Shown: positions 1 through 9,407, counted from the first letter of the stretch. The stretch is 64,000 nucleotides of DNA from Micropterix aruncella (GCA_944548615.1 CALYMY010000081.1:97311-161310); one strand, 5' to 3'. Numbers and translations are program-made. The notes: generated by a model from the sequence alone, not told the origin.

Positions 1-140
1 TACACACAAGCGAGGTGTCAAAAGATAGGGTTTTAGAACGCTTTTCATTTCATTGCTTCTGCTTTTTATCTCGTCTTCTTCTTCTTCTTTAATTACTTTT
101 CAATACTATTTAATCTGTGCTTTTTCATTTTCATTTTCAG

Positions 141-275
141 TGCCTTTGATCAACGAGAAGAGACAATATGGAGACCACAGAAATAGAAGTGCCGTTTCGG
201 AATTTCGAAGAAATACCGGAACGAGCCAGAGATATTGCCCGCGAATTAAAAGGAGTAAACAACCTACGGAAAGAG
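141..275 (+). pseudogene. Candidate first coding exon, short form (amplified gene fragment)
   Basis: A pyrimidine-rich stretch (about 56-137) ends in TTTTCAG at 134-140, a good 3' splice-site or trans-splice acceptor. A 27-nt leader follows, then ATG at 168 with A at -3 and G at +4. The frame encodes 36 residues, beginning METTEIEVPF and ending NNLRKE, up to a GAG|GTACGT donor at 276 in phase 0. An in-frame TGA at 147 lies between acceptor and ATG, as expected for a 5' untranslated leader and not an internal exon. The peptide is highly charged and probably helical; I do not recognise the family. Unspliced, the frame runs into the first 119-bp monomer and stops at 324-326 (52 residues). No downstream exon exists in the unit, so this is a gene fragment or the 5' exon of a satellite transcript. 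Confidence 0.45.
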
Positions 276-287
276 GTACGTGACAAG

Positions 288-2667
288 GACGAGGGAACTC
301 CTCAACGGTCAACCGTAGAGACGTGAAATTTGGTATAGGCATTCCATTATGATGGCAATTACTAAGTTCCACCATGACATGGCTGCTGCACCCAGGGTTC
401 GCTCCCGACGAGGGAACTCCTCAACGGTCAACCCTAGAGACGTGAAATTTGTTATAGCCATTCCATTATGATGGCAATTACTAAGTTCCACCATGACATG
501 GCTGCTGCACCCAGGGTTGGCTCCCGACGAGGGAACTCCTCAACGGTCAACCGTAGAGACGTGAAATTTGGTATAGGCATTCCATTATGATGGCAATTTC
601 TAAGTTCCACCATGACATCGCTGCTGCACCCAGGGTTGGCTCCCGACGAGGAAACTCCTCAACGGTCAACCGTAGAGACGTGAAATTTGGTATAGGCATT
701 CCATTATGATGGCAATTTCTAAGTTCCACCATGACATCGCTGCTGCACCCAGGGTTGGCTCCAGACGAGGAAACTCCTCAACGGTCAACCGTAGAGACGT
801 GAAATTTGGTATAGGCATTCCATTATGATGGCAATTTCTAAGTTCCACCATGACATCGCTGCTGCACCCAGGGTTGGCTCCCGACGAGGAAACTCCTCAA
901 CGGTCAACCGTAGAGACGTGAAATTTGGTATAGGCATTCCATTATGATGGCAATTACTAAGTTCCACCATGACATGGCTGCTGCATCCAGGGTTGGCTCC
1001 CGACGAGGGAACTCCTCAACGGTCAACCGTAGAGACGTGAAATTTGGTATAGGCATTCCATTATGATGGCAATTACTAAGTTCCACCATGACATGGCTGC
1101 TGCACCCAGGGTTGGCTCCCGACGAGGGAACTCCTCAACGGTCAACCGTAGAGACGTGAAATTTGGTATAGGCATTCCATTATGATGGCAATTTCTAAGT
1201 TCCACCATGACATCGCTGCTGCACCCAGGGTTGGCTCCCGACGAGGAAACTCCTCAACGGTCAACCGTAGAGACGTGAAATTTGGTATAGGCATTCCATT
1301 ATGATGGCAATTACTAAGTTCCACCATGACATGGCTGCTGCATCCAGGGTTGGCTCCCGACGAGGGAACTCCTCAACGGTCAACCGTAGAGACGTGAAAT
1401 TTGGTATAGGCATTCCATTATGATGGCAATTACTAAGTTCCACCATGACATGGCTGCTGCACCCAGGGTTGGCTCCCGACGAGGGAACTCCTCAACGGTC
1501 AACCGTAGAGACGTGAAATTTGGTATAGGCATTCCATTATGATGGCAATTTCTAAGTTCCACCATGACATGGCTGCTGCACCCAGGGTTGGCTCCCGACG
1601 AGGGAACTCCTCAACGGTCAACCCTAGAGACGTGAAATTTGTTATAGCCATTCCATTATGATGGCAATTACTAAGTTCCACCATGACATGGCTGCTGCAC
1701 CCAGGGTTGGCTCCCGACGAGGGAACTCCTCAACGGTCAACCGTAGAGACGTGAAATTTGGTATAGGCATTCCATTATGATGGCAATTTCTAAGTTCCAC
1801 CATGACATCGCTGCTGCACCCAGGGTTGGCTCCCGACGAGGAAACTCCTCAACGGTCAACCGTAGAGACGTGAAATTTGGTATAGGCATTCCATTATGAT
1901 GGCAATTTCTAAGTTCCACCATGACATCGCTGCTGCACCCAGGGTTGGCTCCCGACGAGGAAACTCCTCAACGGTCAACCGTAGAGACGTGAAATTTGGT
2001 ATAGGCATTCCATTATGATGGCAATTACTAAGTTCCACCATGACATGGCTGCTGCATCCAGGGTTGGCTCCCGACGAGGGAACTCCTCAACGGTCAACCG
2101 TAGAGACGTGAAATTTGGTATAGGCATTCCATTATGATGGCAATTACTAAGTTCCACCATGACATGGCTGCTGCACCCAGGGTTGGCTCCCGACGAGGGA
2201 ACTCCTCAACGGTCAACCGTAGAGACGTGAAATTTGGTATAGGCATTCCATTATGATGGCAATTTCTAAGTTTCACCATGACATGGCTGCTGCACCCAGG
2301 GTTGGCTCCCGACGAGGGAACTCCTCAACGGTCAACCGTAGAGACGTGAAATTTGGTATAGGCATTCCATTATTATGGCAATTTCTAAGTTCCACCATGA
2401 CATCGCTGCTGCACCCAGGGTTGGCTCCCGACGAGGAAACTCCTCAACGGTCAACCGTAGAGACGTGAAATTTGGTATAGGCATTCCATTATGATGGCAA
2501 TTACTAAGTTCCACCATGACATGGCTGCTGCACCCAGGGTTGGCTCCCGACGAGGGAACTCCTCAACGGTCAACCGTAGAGACGTGAAATTTGGTATAGG
2601 CATTCCATTATGATGGCAATTACTAAGTTCCACCATGACATGGCTGCTGCACCCAGGGTTGGCTCCC
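288..2667 (+). repeat. 119-bp satellite array, 20 monomers
   Basis: Each monomer starts gacgagggaactcct, runs through acggtcaaccgt (a 5-bp inverted repeat), ggcattccattatgatgg and ccaccatgacatggctgctg, and ends ggttggctccc. Recurrent variants are ttactaag or tttctaag, catggctg or catcgctg, gcaccc or gcatcc, and gaggga or gaggaa. Monomers 5-7 and 8-10 show a repeating three-monomer (357-bp) order. The 61-residue reverse-strand frames here are repeat shadows, because 119 is not divisible by 3. Confidence 0.97.
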
Positions 2668-2676
2668 GACGAGGGA

Positions 2677-3893
2677 AGCTTCATTTTGAACATAGAAATT
2701 GTTATGAAAAAATCACATTTTTCGAAATAAATCGAGATAGAGTAAACCTACCGCGTTGCGGACTTTGGAGAGATCGACACCCCGCTTAAGCTCTACAAAA
2801 TGGCATTTTTGAAATTTTGACATTTTGAAAATTTTTATATAGAATTTCATTTTAAACATAGAAATTATAATGAAAAAATCACATTTTTCGAAAAAGATCG
2901 TGATAGAGTAAACCTATAGCGTTACGGCGTTCGGACAGAACGACGGCCTTGGTATTCTCTTCGAAATGGCATTTTCGAAATTTTGACATTTTGAAATTTT
3001 TTATATAAACTTTCATTTTGAACATAGAAATTGTTATGAATAAATGACATTTTTCAAAAAAGACCGTGATAGAGTAAATTAAACGCGTTACGGTGTTCCG
3101 GCAGAACGAAGGCCTTTGAAATCTCTACGAAATGGCATTTTCGAAATTTTGACATTTTGAAATTTTTTATACAAACTTTCATTTTGAACATAGAAATTGT
3201 TATGAATAAATGTCATTTTTCGAAAAAGACCGTGATAGAGTAAATCAAACGCGTTACGGTGTTCGGACAGAACGAAGGCCTTTGAAAACTCTACGAAATG
3301 GCATTTTCGAAATTTTGACATTTTGAAATATTTTATATAAACTTTCATTTTGAACATAGAAATTGTTATGAAAAAATCACATTTTTCACAAAAGAACGAG
3401 ATAGAGTAAATAAAACGCGTTACGGTGTTTGGACAGAACGAAGGCCTTTGAAATCTCTACGAAATGGCATTTTCGAAATTTTGACATTTTGAAATTTTTT
3501 ATATAAACTTTCATTTTGAACATAGAAATTGTTATGAATAAATGTCATTTTTCGAAAAAGACCGTGATAGAGTAAATAAAACGCGTTACGGTGTTCGGAC
3601 AGAACGAAGGCCTTTGAAATCTCTACGAAATGGCATTTTCGAAATTTTGACATTTTGAAATTTTTTATACAAACTTTCATTTTGGACATAGAAATTGTTA
3701 TGAATAAATGTCATTTTTCGAAAAAGACCGTGATAGAGTAAATCAAACGCGTTACGTTGTTCGGGCAGAACGAAGGCCTTTGAAATCTCTACGAAATGGC
3801 ATTTTCGAAATTTTGACATTTTGAAATTTTTTATATAAACTTTCATTTTGAACATAGAAATTGTTATGAAAAAATCACATTTTTCGAAATAAA
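2677..3893 (+). repeat. 166-bp satellite array, 7 monomers plus 55 bp
   Basis: This AT-rich monomer holds several palindromes: ttttcgaaaa, aacgcgtt and aaggcctt. It also has an internal 8-9-bp repeat of the type attttga(c/a). The first two monomers are the most diverged: one has cgcgttgcggactttgg and cgcttaagctctac, the other cggccttggtattctc. Later monomers are nearly uniform. The array starts and ends with the same 53-bp sequence (2680-2732 and 3842-3894, identical), whose aaataaat ending is not found in internal monomers. 166 bp is close to one nucleosome plus linker-histone footprint. Confidence 0.97.
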
Positions 3894-4085
3894 TTGGCTC
3901 CCGACGTTTGAGGGCTATTTCGCTAAAAGGCATCAATTATAGTCCTCCCTGTTTATTATTATCTAATAGAGTTTTGCTTTGCGCATCTAACGCTTCTTTT
4001 AATTTTCAAATCTGATTAATATTAACGGAATTATAGACGATTTAATATCTGTATAGGTATATTGATTTATCGATTTAACGGTTTT

Positions 4086-4099
4086 GTTTCCATAGTAAC
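4086..4099. promoter_or_regulatory. RFX X-box-like palindrome, site 1
   Basis: gtttccatagtaac fits the animal RFX/DAF-19 X-box pattern RYYNYY-N1-3-RRNRAC, with half-sites GTTTCC and AGTAAC two bases apart. It lies 229 bp before the next unit start and 396 bp before its ATG. It recurs at the same offset in all 19 D spacers. Confidence 0.4.
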
Positions 4100-4123
4100 G
4101 AGCTCGGGCGGTGGCCCGACTCG
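4099..4123. other. Imperfect GC-rich inverted repeat
   Basis: Arms cgagctcgggc and gcccgactcg pair over ten bases with one bulged C and a ggtg loop, directly after X-box-like site 1. It is kept in the other D copies, except that D of unit 17 has one arm base changed (gcccaactcg). It could form a cruciform or RNA hairpin; the function is unknown. Confidence 0.4.
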
Positions 4124-4154
4124 CAATAGAATATTTATCGATTTAACGATTTCT

Positions 4155-4168
4155 GTTTCTATGGTAAC
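4155..4168. promoter_or_regulatory. RFX X-box-like palindrome, site 2
   Basis: gtttctatggtaac also fits RYYNYY-N2-RRNRAC (GTTTCT, GGTAAC). It sits 69 bp after site 1 in the second copy of the internal block, and this offset is kept in every unit. Confidence 0.4.
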
Positions 4169-4454
4169 TTCAGCCCTCGTCATACTTGCAAAAGTTTATT
4201 TATCGATTTTACGATTTTTGTTTTCAATAGTAGCGATCCGAGCCAAGGGAGTTTTAGTATTTTTCCCGCGGCTTCGTTTAATAAATTAAATTTTATATTC
4301 TTTATTTTATCATATACACACAAGCGAGGTGTCAAAAGATAGGGTTTTAGAACGCTTTTCATTTCATTGCTTCTGCTTTTTATCTCGTCTTCTTCTTCTT
4401 CTTTAATTACTTTTCAATACTATTTAATCTGTGCTTTTTCATTTTCATTTTCAG

Positions 4455-4589
4455 TGCCTTTGATCAACGAGAAGAGACAATATGGAGACCACAGAAATAG
4501 AAGTGCCGTTTCGGAATTTCGAAGAAATACCGGAACGAGCCAGAGATATTGCCCGCGAATTAAAAGGAGTAAACAACCTACGGAAAGAG
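4455..4589 (+). pseudogene. Candidate first coding exon, short form
   Basis: ATG is at 4482, with donor GTACGT at 4590. It is identical to the unit 1 copy, including the 12-bp in-frame deletion that removes four residues (EALN). The unspliced frame stops at 4640. Confidence 0.45.
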
Positions 4590-4601
4590 GTACGTGACAA
4601 G

Positions 4602-6267
4602 GACGAGGGAACTCCTCAACGGTCAACCGTAGAGACGTGAAATTTGGTATAGGCATTCCATTATGATGGCAATTACTAAGTTCCACCATGACATGGCTGC
4701 TGCACCCAGGGTTCGCTCCCGACGAGGGAACTCCTCAACGGTCAACCCTAGAGACGTGAAATTTGTTATAGCCATTCCATTATGATGGCAATTACTAAGT
4801 TCCACCATGACATGGCTGCTGCACCCAGGGTTGGCTCCCGACGAGGGAACTCCTCAACGGTCAACCGTAGAGACGTGAAATTTGGTATAGGCATTCCATT
4901 ATGATGGCAATTTCTAAGTTCCACCATGACATCGCTGCTGCACCCAGGGTTGGCTCCCGACGAGGAAACTCCTCAACGGTCAACCGTAGAGACGTGAAAT
5001 TTGGTATAGGCATTCCATTATGATGGCAATTTCTAAGTTCCACCATGACATCGCTGCTGCACCCAGGGTTGGCTCCAGACGAGGAAACTCCTCAACGGTC
5101 AACCGTAGAGACGTGAAATTTGGTATAGGCATTCCATTATGATGGCAATTTCTAAGTTCCACCATGACATCGCTGCTGCACCCAGGGTTGGCTCCCGACG
5201 AGGAAACTCCTCAACGGTCAACCGTAGAGACGTGAAATTTGGTATAGGCATTCCATTATGATGGCAATTACTAAGTTCCACCATGACATGGCTGCTGCAT
5301 CCAGGGTTGGCTCCCGACGAGGGAACTCCTCAACGGTCAACCGTAGAGACGTGAAATTTGGTATAGGCATTCCATTATGATGGCAATTACTAAGTTCCAC
5401 CATGACATGGCTGCTGCACCCAGGGTTGGCTCCCGACGAGGGAACTCCTCAACGGTCAACCGTAGAGACGTGAAATTTGGTATAGGCATTCCATTATGAT
5501 GGCAATTTCTAAGTTCCACCATGACATCGCTGCTGCACCCAGGGTTGGCTCCCGACGAGGAAACTCCTCAACGGTCAACCGTAGAGACGTGAAATTTGGT
5601 ATAGGCATTCCATTATGATGGCAATTACTAAGTTCCACCATGACATGGCTGCTGCATCCAGGGTTGGCTCCCGACGAGGGAACTCCTCAACGGTCAACCG
5701 TAGAGACGTGAAATTTGGTATAGGCATTCCATTATGATGGCAATTACTAAGTTCCACCATGACATGGCTGCTGCACCCAGGGTTGGCTCCCGACGAGGGA
5801 ACTCCTCAACGGTCAACCGTAGAGACGTGAAATTTGGTATAGGCATTCCATTATGATGGCAATTTCTAAGTTCCACCATGACATGGCTGCTGCACCCAGG
5901 GTTGGCTCCCGACGAGGGAACTCCTCAACGGTCAACCGTAGAGACGTGAAATTTGGTATAGGCATTCCATTATTATGGCAATTTCTAAGTTCCACCATGA
6001 CATCGCTGCTGCACCCAGGGTTGGCTCCCGACGAGGAAACTCCTCAACGGTCAACCGTAGAGACGTGAAATTTGGTATAGGCATTCCATTATGATGGCAA
6101 TTACTAAGTTCCACCATGACATGGCTGCTGCACCCAGGGTTGGCTCCCGACGAGGGAACTCCTCAACGGTCAACCGTAGAGACGTGAAATTTGGTATAGG
6201 CATTCCATTATGATGGCAATTACTAAGTTCCACCATGACATGGCTGCTGCACCCAGGGTTGGCTCCC
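4602..6267 (+). repeat. 119-bp satellite array, 14 monomers
   Basis: The marker monomer (accctag) is second. The fourth-from-last monomer combines tttctaag with catggctg, and the third-from-last carries attattatgg. This order is typical of the 14-monomer arrays. Confidence 0.97.
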
Positions 6268-6276
6268 GACGAGGGA

Positions 6277-7497
6277 AGCTTCATTTTGAACATAGAAATT
6301 GTTATGAAAAAATCACATTTTTCGAAATAAATCGAGATAGAGTAAACCTACCGCGTTGCGGACTTTGGAGAGATCGACACCCCGCTTAAGCTCTACAAAA
6401 TGGCATTTTTGAAATTTTGACATTTTGAAAATTTTTATATAGAATTTCATTTTAAACATAGAAATTATAATGAAAAAATCACATTTTTCGAAAAAGATCG
6501 TGATAGAGTAAACCTATAGCGTTACGGCGTTCGGACAGAACGACGGCCTTGGTATTCTCTTCGAAATGGCATTTTCGAAATTTTGACATTTTGAAATTTT
6601 TTATATAAACTTTCATTTTGAACATAGAAATTGTTATGAATAAATGACATTTTTCAAAAAAGACCGTGATAGAGTAAATTAAACGCGTTACGGTGTTCCG
6701 GCAGAACGAAGGCCTTTGAAATCTCTACGAAATGGCATTTTCGAAATTTTGACATTTTGAAATTTTTTATACAAACTTTCATTTTGAACATAGAAATTGT
6801 TATGAATAAATGTCATTTTTCGAAAAAGACCGTGATAGAGTAAATCAAACGCGTTACGGTGTTCGGACAGAACGAAGGCCTTTGAAAACTCTACGAAATG
6901 GCATTTTCGAAATTTTGACATTTTGAAATATTTTATATAAACTTTCATTTTGAACATAGAAATTGTTATGAAAAAATCACATTTTTCACAAAAGAACGAG
7001 ATAGAGTAAATAAAACGCGTTACGGTGTTTGGACAGAACGAAGGCCTTTGAAATCTCTACGAAATGGCATTTTCGAAATTTTGACATTTTGAAATTTTTT
7101 ATATAAACTTTCATTTTGAACATAGAAATTGTTATGAATATGTAAATGTCATTTTTCGAAAAAGACCGTGATAGAGTAAATAAAACGCGTTACGGTGTTC
7201 GGACAGAACGAAGGCCTTTGAAATCTCTACGAAATGGCATTTTCGAAATTTTGACATTTTGAAATTTTTTATACAAACTTTCATTTTGGACATAGAAATT
7301 GTTATGAATAAATGTCATTTTTCGAAAAAGACCGTGATAGAGTAAATCAAACGCGTTACGTTGTTCGGGCAGAACGAAGGCCTTTGAAATCTCTACGAAA
7401 TGGCATTTTCGAAATTTTGACATTTTGAAATTTTTTATATAAACTTTCATTTTGAACATAGAAATTGTTATGAAAAAATCACATTTTTCGAAATAAA
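6277..7497 (+). repeat. 166-bp satellite array, 7 monomers plus 55 bp, 4-bp insertion
   Basis: Monomer order is as in unit 1, with TGTA inserted in aataaatg near 7140. The insertion is shared only with units 7 and 8. Confidence 0.97.
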
Positions 7498-7918
7498 TTG
7501 GCTCCCGACGTTTGAGGGCTATTTCGCTAAAAGGCATCAATTATAGTCCTCCCTGTTTATTATTATCTAATAGAGTTTTGCTTTGCGCATCTAACGCTTC
7601 TTTTAATTTTCAAATCTGATTAATATTAACGGAATTATAGACGATTTAATATCTGTATAGGTATATTGATTTATCGATTTAACGGTTTTGTTTCCATAGT
7701 AACGAGCTCGGGCGGTGGCCCGACTCGCAATAGAATATTTATCGATTTAACGATTTCTGTTTCTATGGTAACTTCAGCCCTCGTCATACTTGCAAAAGTT
7801 TATTTATCGATTTTACGATTTTTGTTTTCAATAGTAGCGATCCGAGCCAAGGGAGTTTTAGTATTTTTCCCGCGGCTTCGTTTAATAAATTAAATTTTAT
7901 ATTCTTTATTTTATCATA
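7498..7918 (+). promoter_or_regulatory. Spacer D of unit 2
   Basis: X-box-like sites start at 7690 and 7759. No gene is seen here. Confidence 0.35.
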
Positions 7919-8058
7919 TACACACAAGCGAGGTGTCAAAAGATAGGGTTTTAGAACGCTTTTCATTTCATTGCTTCTGCTTTTTATCTCGTCTTCTTCT
8001 TCTTCTTTAATTACTTTTCAATACTATTTAATCTGTGCTTTTTCATTTTCATTTTCAG

Positions 8059-8205
8059 TGCCTTTGATCAACGAGAAGAGACAATATGGAGACCACAGAA
8101 ATAGAAGTGCCGTTTCGGAATTTCGAAGAAATACCGGAACGAGCCAGAGATATTGCCCGCGAGGCGTTAAACGAATTAAAAGGAGTAAACAACCTACGGA
8201 AAGAG
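8059..8205 (+). pseudogene. Candidate first coding exon, long form
   Basis: Acceptor TTTTCAG ends at 8058, ATG is at 8086, and donor GTACGT is at 8206. It encodes exactly 40 codons in phase 0, with GAGGCGTTAAAC (EALN) present. The exon is 147 nt. The unspliced frame ends at 8256 (56 residues). Confidence 0.45.
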
Positions 8206-8217
8206 GTACGTGACAAG

Positions 8218-9407
8218 GACGAGGGAACTCCTCAACGGTCAACCGTAGAGACGTGAAATTTGGTATAGGCATTCCATTATGACGGCAATTACTAAGTTCC
8301 ACCATGACATGGCTGCTGCACCCAGGGTTGGCTCCCGACGAGGGAACTCCTCAACGGTCAACCCTAGAGACGTGAAATTTGTTATAGCCATTCCATTATG
8401 ATGGCAATTACTAAGTTCCACCATGACATGGCTGCTGCACCCAGGGTTGGCTCCCGACGAGGGAACTCCTCAACGGTCAACCGTAGAGACGTGAAATTTG
8501 GTATAGGCATTCCATTATGATGGCAATTTCTAAGTTCCACCATGACATCGCTGCTGCACCCAGGGTTGGCTCCCGACGAGGAAACTCCTCAACGGTCAAC
8601 CGTAGAGACGTGAAATTTGGTATAGGCATTCCATTATGATGGCAATTTCTAAGTTCCACCATGACATCGCTGCTGCACCCAGGGTTGGCTCCCGACGAGG
8701 AAACTCCTCAACGGTCAACCGTAGAGACGTGAAATTTGGTATAGGCATTCCATTATGATGGCAATTACTAAGTTCCACCATGACATGGCTGCTGCATCCA
8801 GGGTTGGCTCCCGACGAGGGAACTCCTCAACGGTCAACCGTAGAGACGTGAAATTTGGTATAGGCATTCCATTATGATGGCAATTACTAAGTTCCACCAT
8901 GACATGGCTGCTGCACCCAGGGTTGGCTCCCGACGAGGGAACTCCTCAACGGTCAACCGTAGAGACGTGAAATTTGGTATAGGCATTCCATTATGATGGC
9001 AATTTCTAAGTTTCACCATGACATGGCTGCTGCACCCAGGGTTGGCTCCCGACGAGGGAACTCCTCAACGGTCAACCGTAGAGACGTGAAATTTGGTATA
9101 GGCATTCCATTATTATGGCAATTTCTAAGTTCCACCATGACATCGCTGCTGCACCCAGGGTTGGCTCCCGACGAGGAAACTCCTCAACGGTCAACCGTAG
9201 AGACGTGAAATTTGGTATAGGCATTCCATTATGATGGCAATTACTAAGTTCCACCATGACATGGCTGCTGCACCCAGGGTTGGCTCCCGACGAGGGAACT
9301 CCTCAACGGTCAACCGTAGAGACGTGAAATTTGGTATAGGCATTCCATTATGATGGCAATTACTAAGTTCCACCATGACATGGCTGCTGCACCCAGGGTT
9401 GGCTCCC
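8218..9407 (+). repeat. 119-bp satellite array, 10 monomers
   Basis: Compared with the 14-monomer form, four interior monomers are absent. The first two and last three monomer types are kept. Confidence 0.97.

Larger units (their letters stand above)
1..4314 (+). repeat. Higher-order unit 1 (20 x 119 bp, 7 x 166 bp)
   Basis: This is the longest unit. Its B array carries the position-2 marker monomer (accctag with tgttatagcc) twice, at about 431 and 1621, exactly ten monomers apart. It therefore looks like the first 11 monomers of a unit-2-like array joined to monomers 2-10 of a unit-3/4-like array. It has the short exon form and lacks the 4-bp TGTA insertion of unit 2. Confidence 0.95.
3894..4314 (+). 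promoter_or_regulatory. 421-bp spacer D: promoter-like region with X-box motifs
   Basis: It opens with ttggctcccgacg, a 13-bp remnant of the 119-bp monomer, and then becomes sequence not shared with either satellite. Three diverged blocks, each starting tttatcgatttaacg or close to it, begin near 4067, 4136 and 4199. The first two carry X-box-like palindromes at 4086-4099 (gtttccatagtaac) and 4155-4168 (gtttctatggtaac). The third (4220-4234) is degenerate. An imperfect GC hairpin lies at 4099-4123. The 3' end is AT-rich (tatattctttattttatc) and leads straight into the next leader and exon, the position a promoter would take. A regulatory role is inferred, not shown. Confidence 0.35.
4315..7918 (+). 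repeat. Higher-order unit 2 (14 x 119 bp, 7 x 166 bp)
   Basis: It has the short exon form and a 4-bp TGTA insertion in the C array (aatatgtaaatg near 7138-7149). It shares with unit 1 the private variants gggttcgctccc in monomer 1 and ggctccagacg in monomer 4, so the left parts of units 1 and 2 are close copies. Confidence 0.95.

Noticed and set aside
53..283. 76-80 residue forward frame starting MLLLFISSSSSS over the leader
   Set aside because: It reads the (CTT)n and polypyrimidine tract before the acceptor and is out of frame with the exon ATG. Its signal-peptide look comes from T-rich codons.
547..732. Many 61-residue reverse-strand frames (MVELRNCHHNG...) repeated every 119 bp
   Set aside because: They recur purely because the monomer recurs. 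119 is not a multiple of 3, so the frame shifts at each monomer and stops in the second. No leader, donor or conserved start context is seen.
2253..2468. 71-residue forward frame (MMAISKFHHDM...) near the 3' side of many B arrays
   Set aside because: It exists only because the attattatgg monomer lacks one stop. It is absent from units 13, 15 and 17 and has no other support.
288..2667. CRISPR array
   Set aside because: Repeats are contiguous 119-bp monomers with no unique spacers and no cas genes.
3894..3906. Target-site duplication of a transposon around the 166-bp block
   Set aside because: The 13-bp match is real, but the left side continues the 119-bp sequence (aggga) before the block starts. 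No terminal inverted repeats or transposase are seen. Kept as a finding about structure, not as a called mobile element.
3586..3936. 89-116 residue reverse-strand frames across the 166-bp array
   Set aside because: 166 is not a multiple of 3. The same monomer is read in two frames, and the composition is that of AT-rich satellite. No coding support.
4062..4289. 75-residue forward frame in spacer D and a 60-residue reverse frame over D and the leader
   Set aside because: They cover the triplicated motif block and AT-rich stretch. No start context, and they conflict with the regulatory reading of D.
141..4589. Exon-to-exon splicing between units giving a long repetitive polyprotein (exon length is a multiple of 3)
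   Set aside because: The 27-nt leader has an in-frame TGA at its third codon, so joining one exon's donor to the next unit's acceptor stops after two extra residues.
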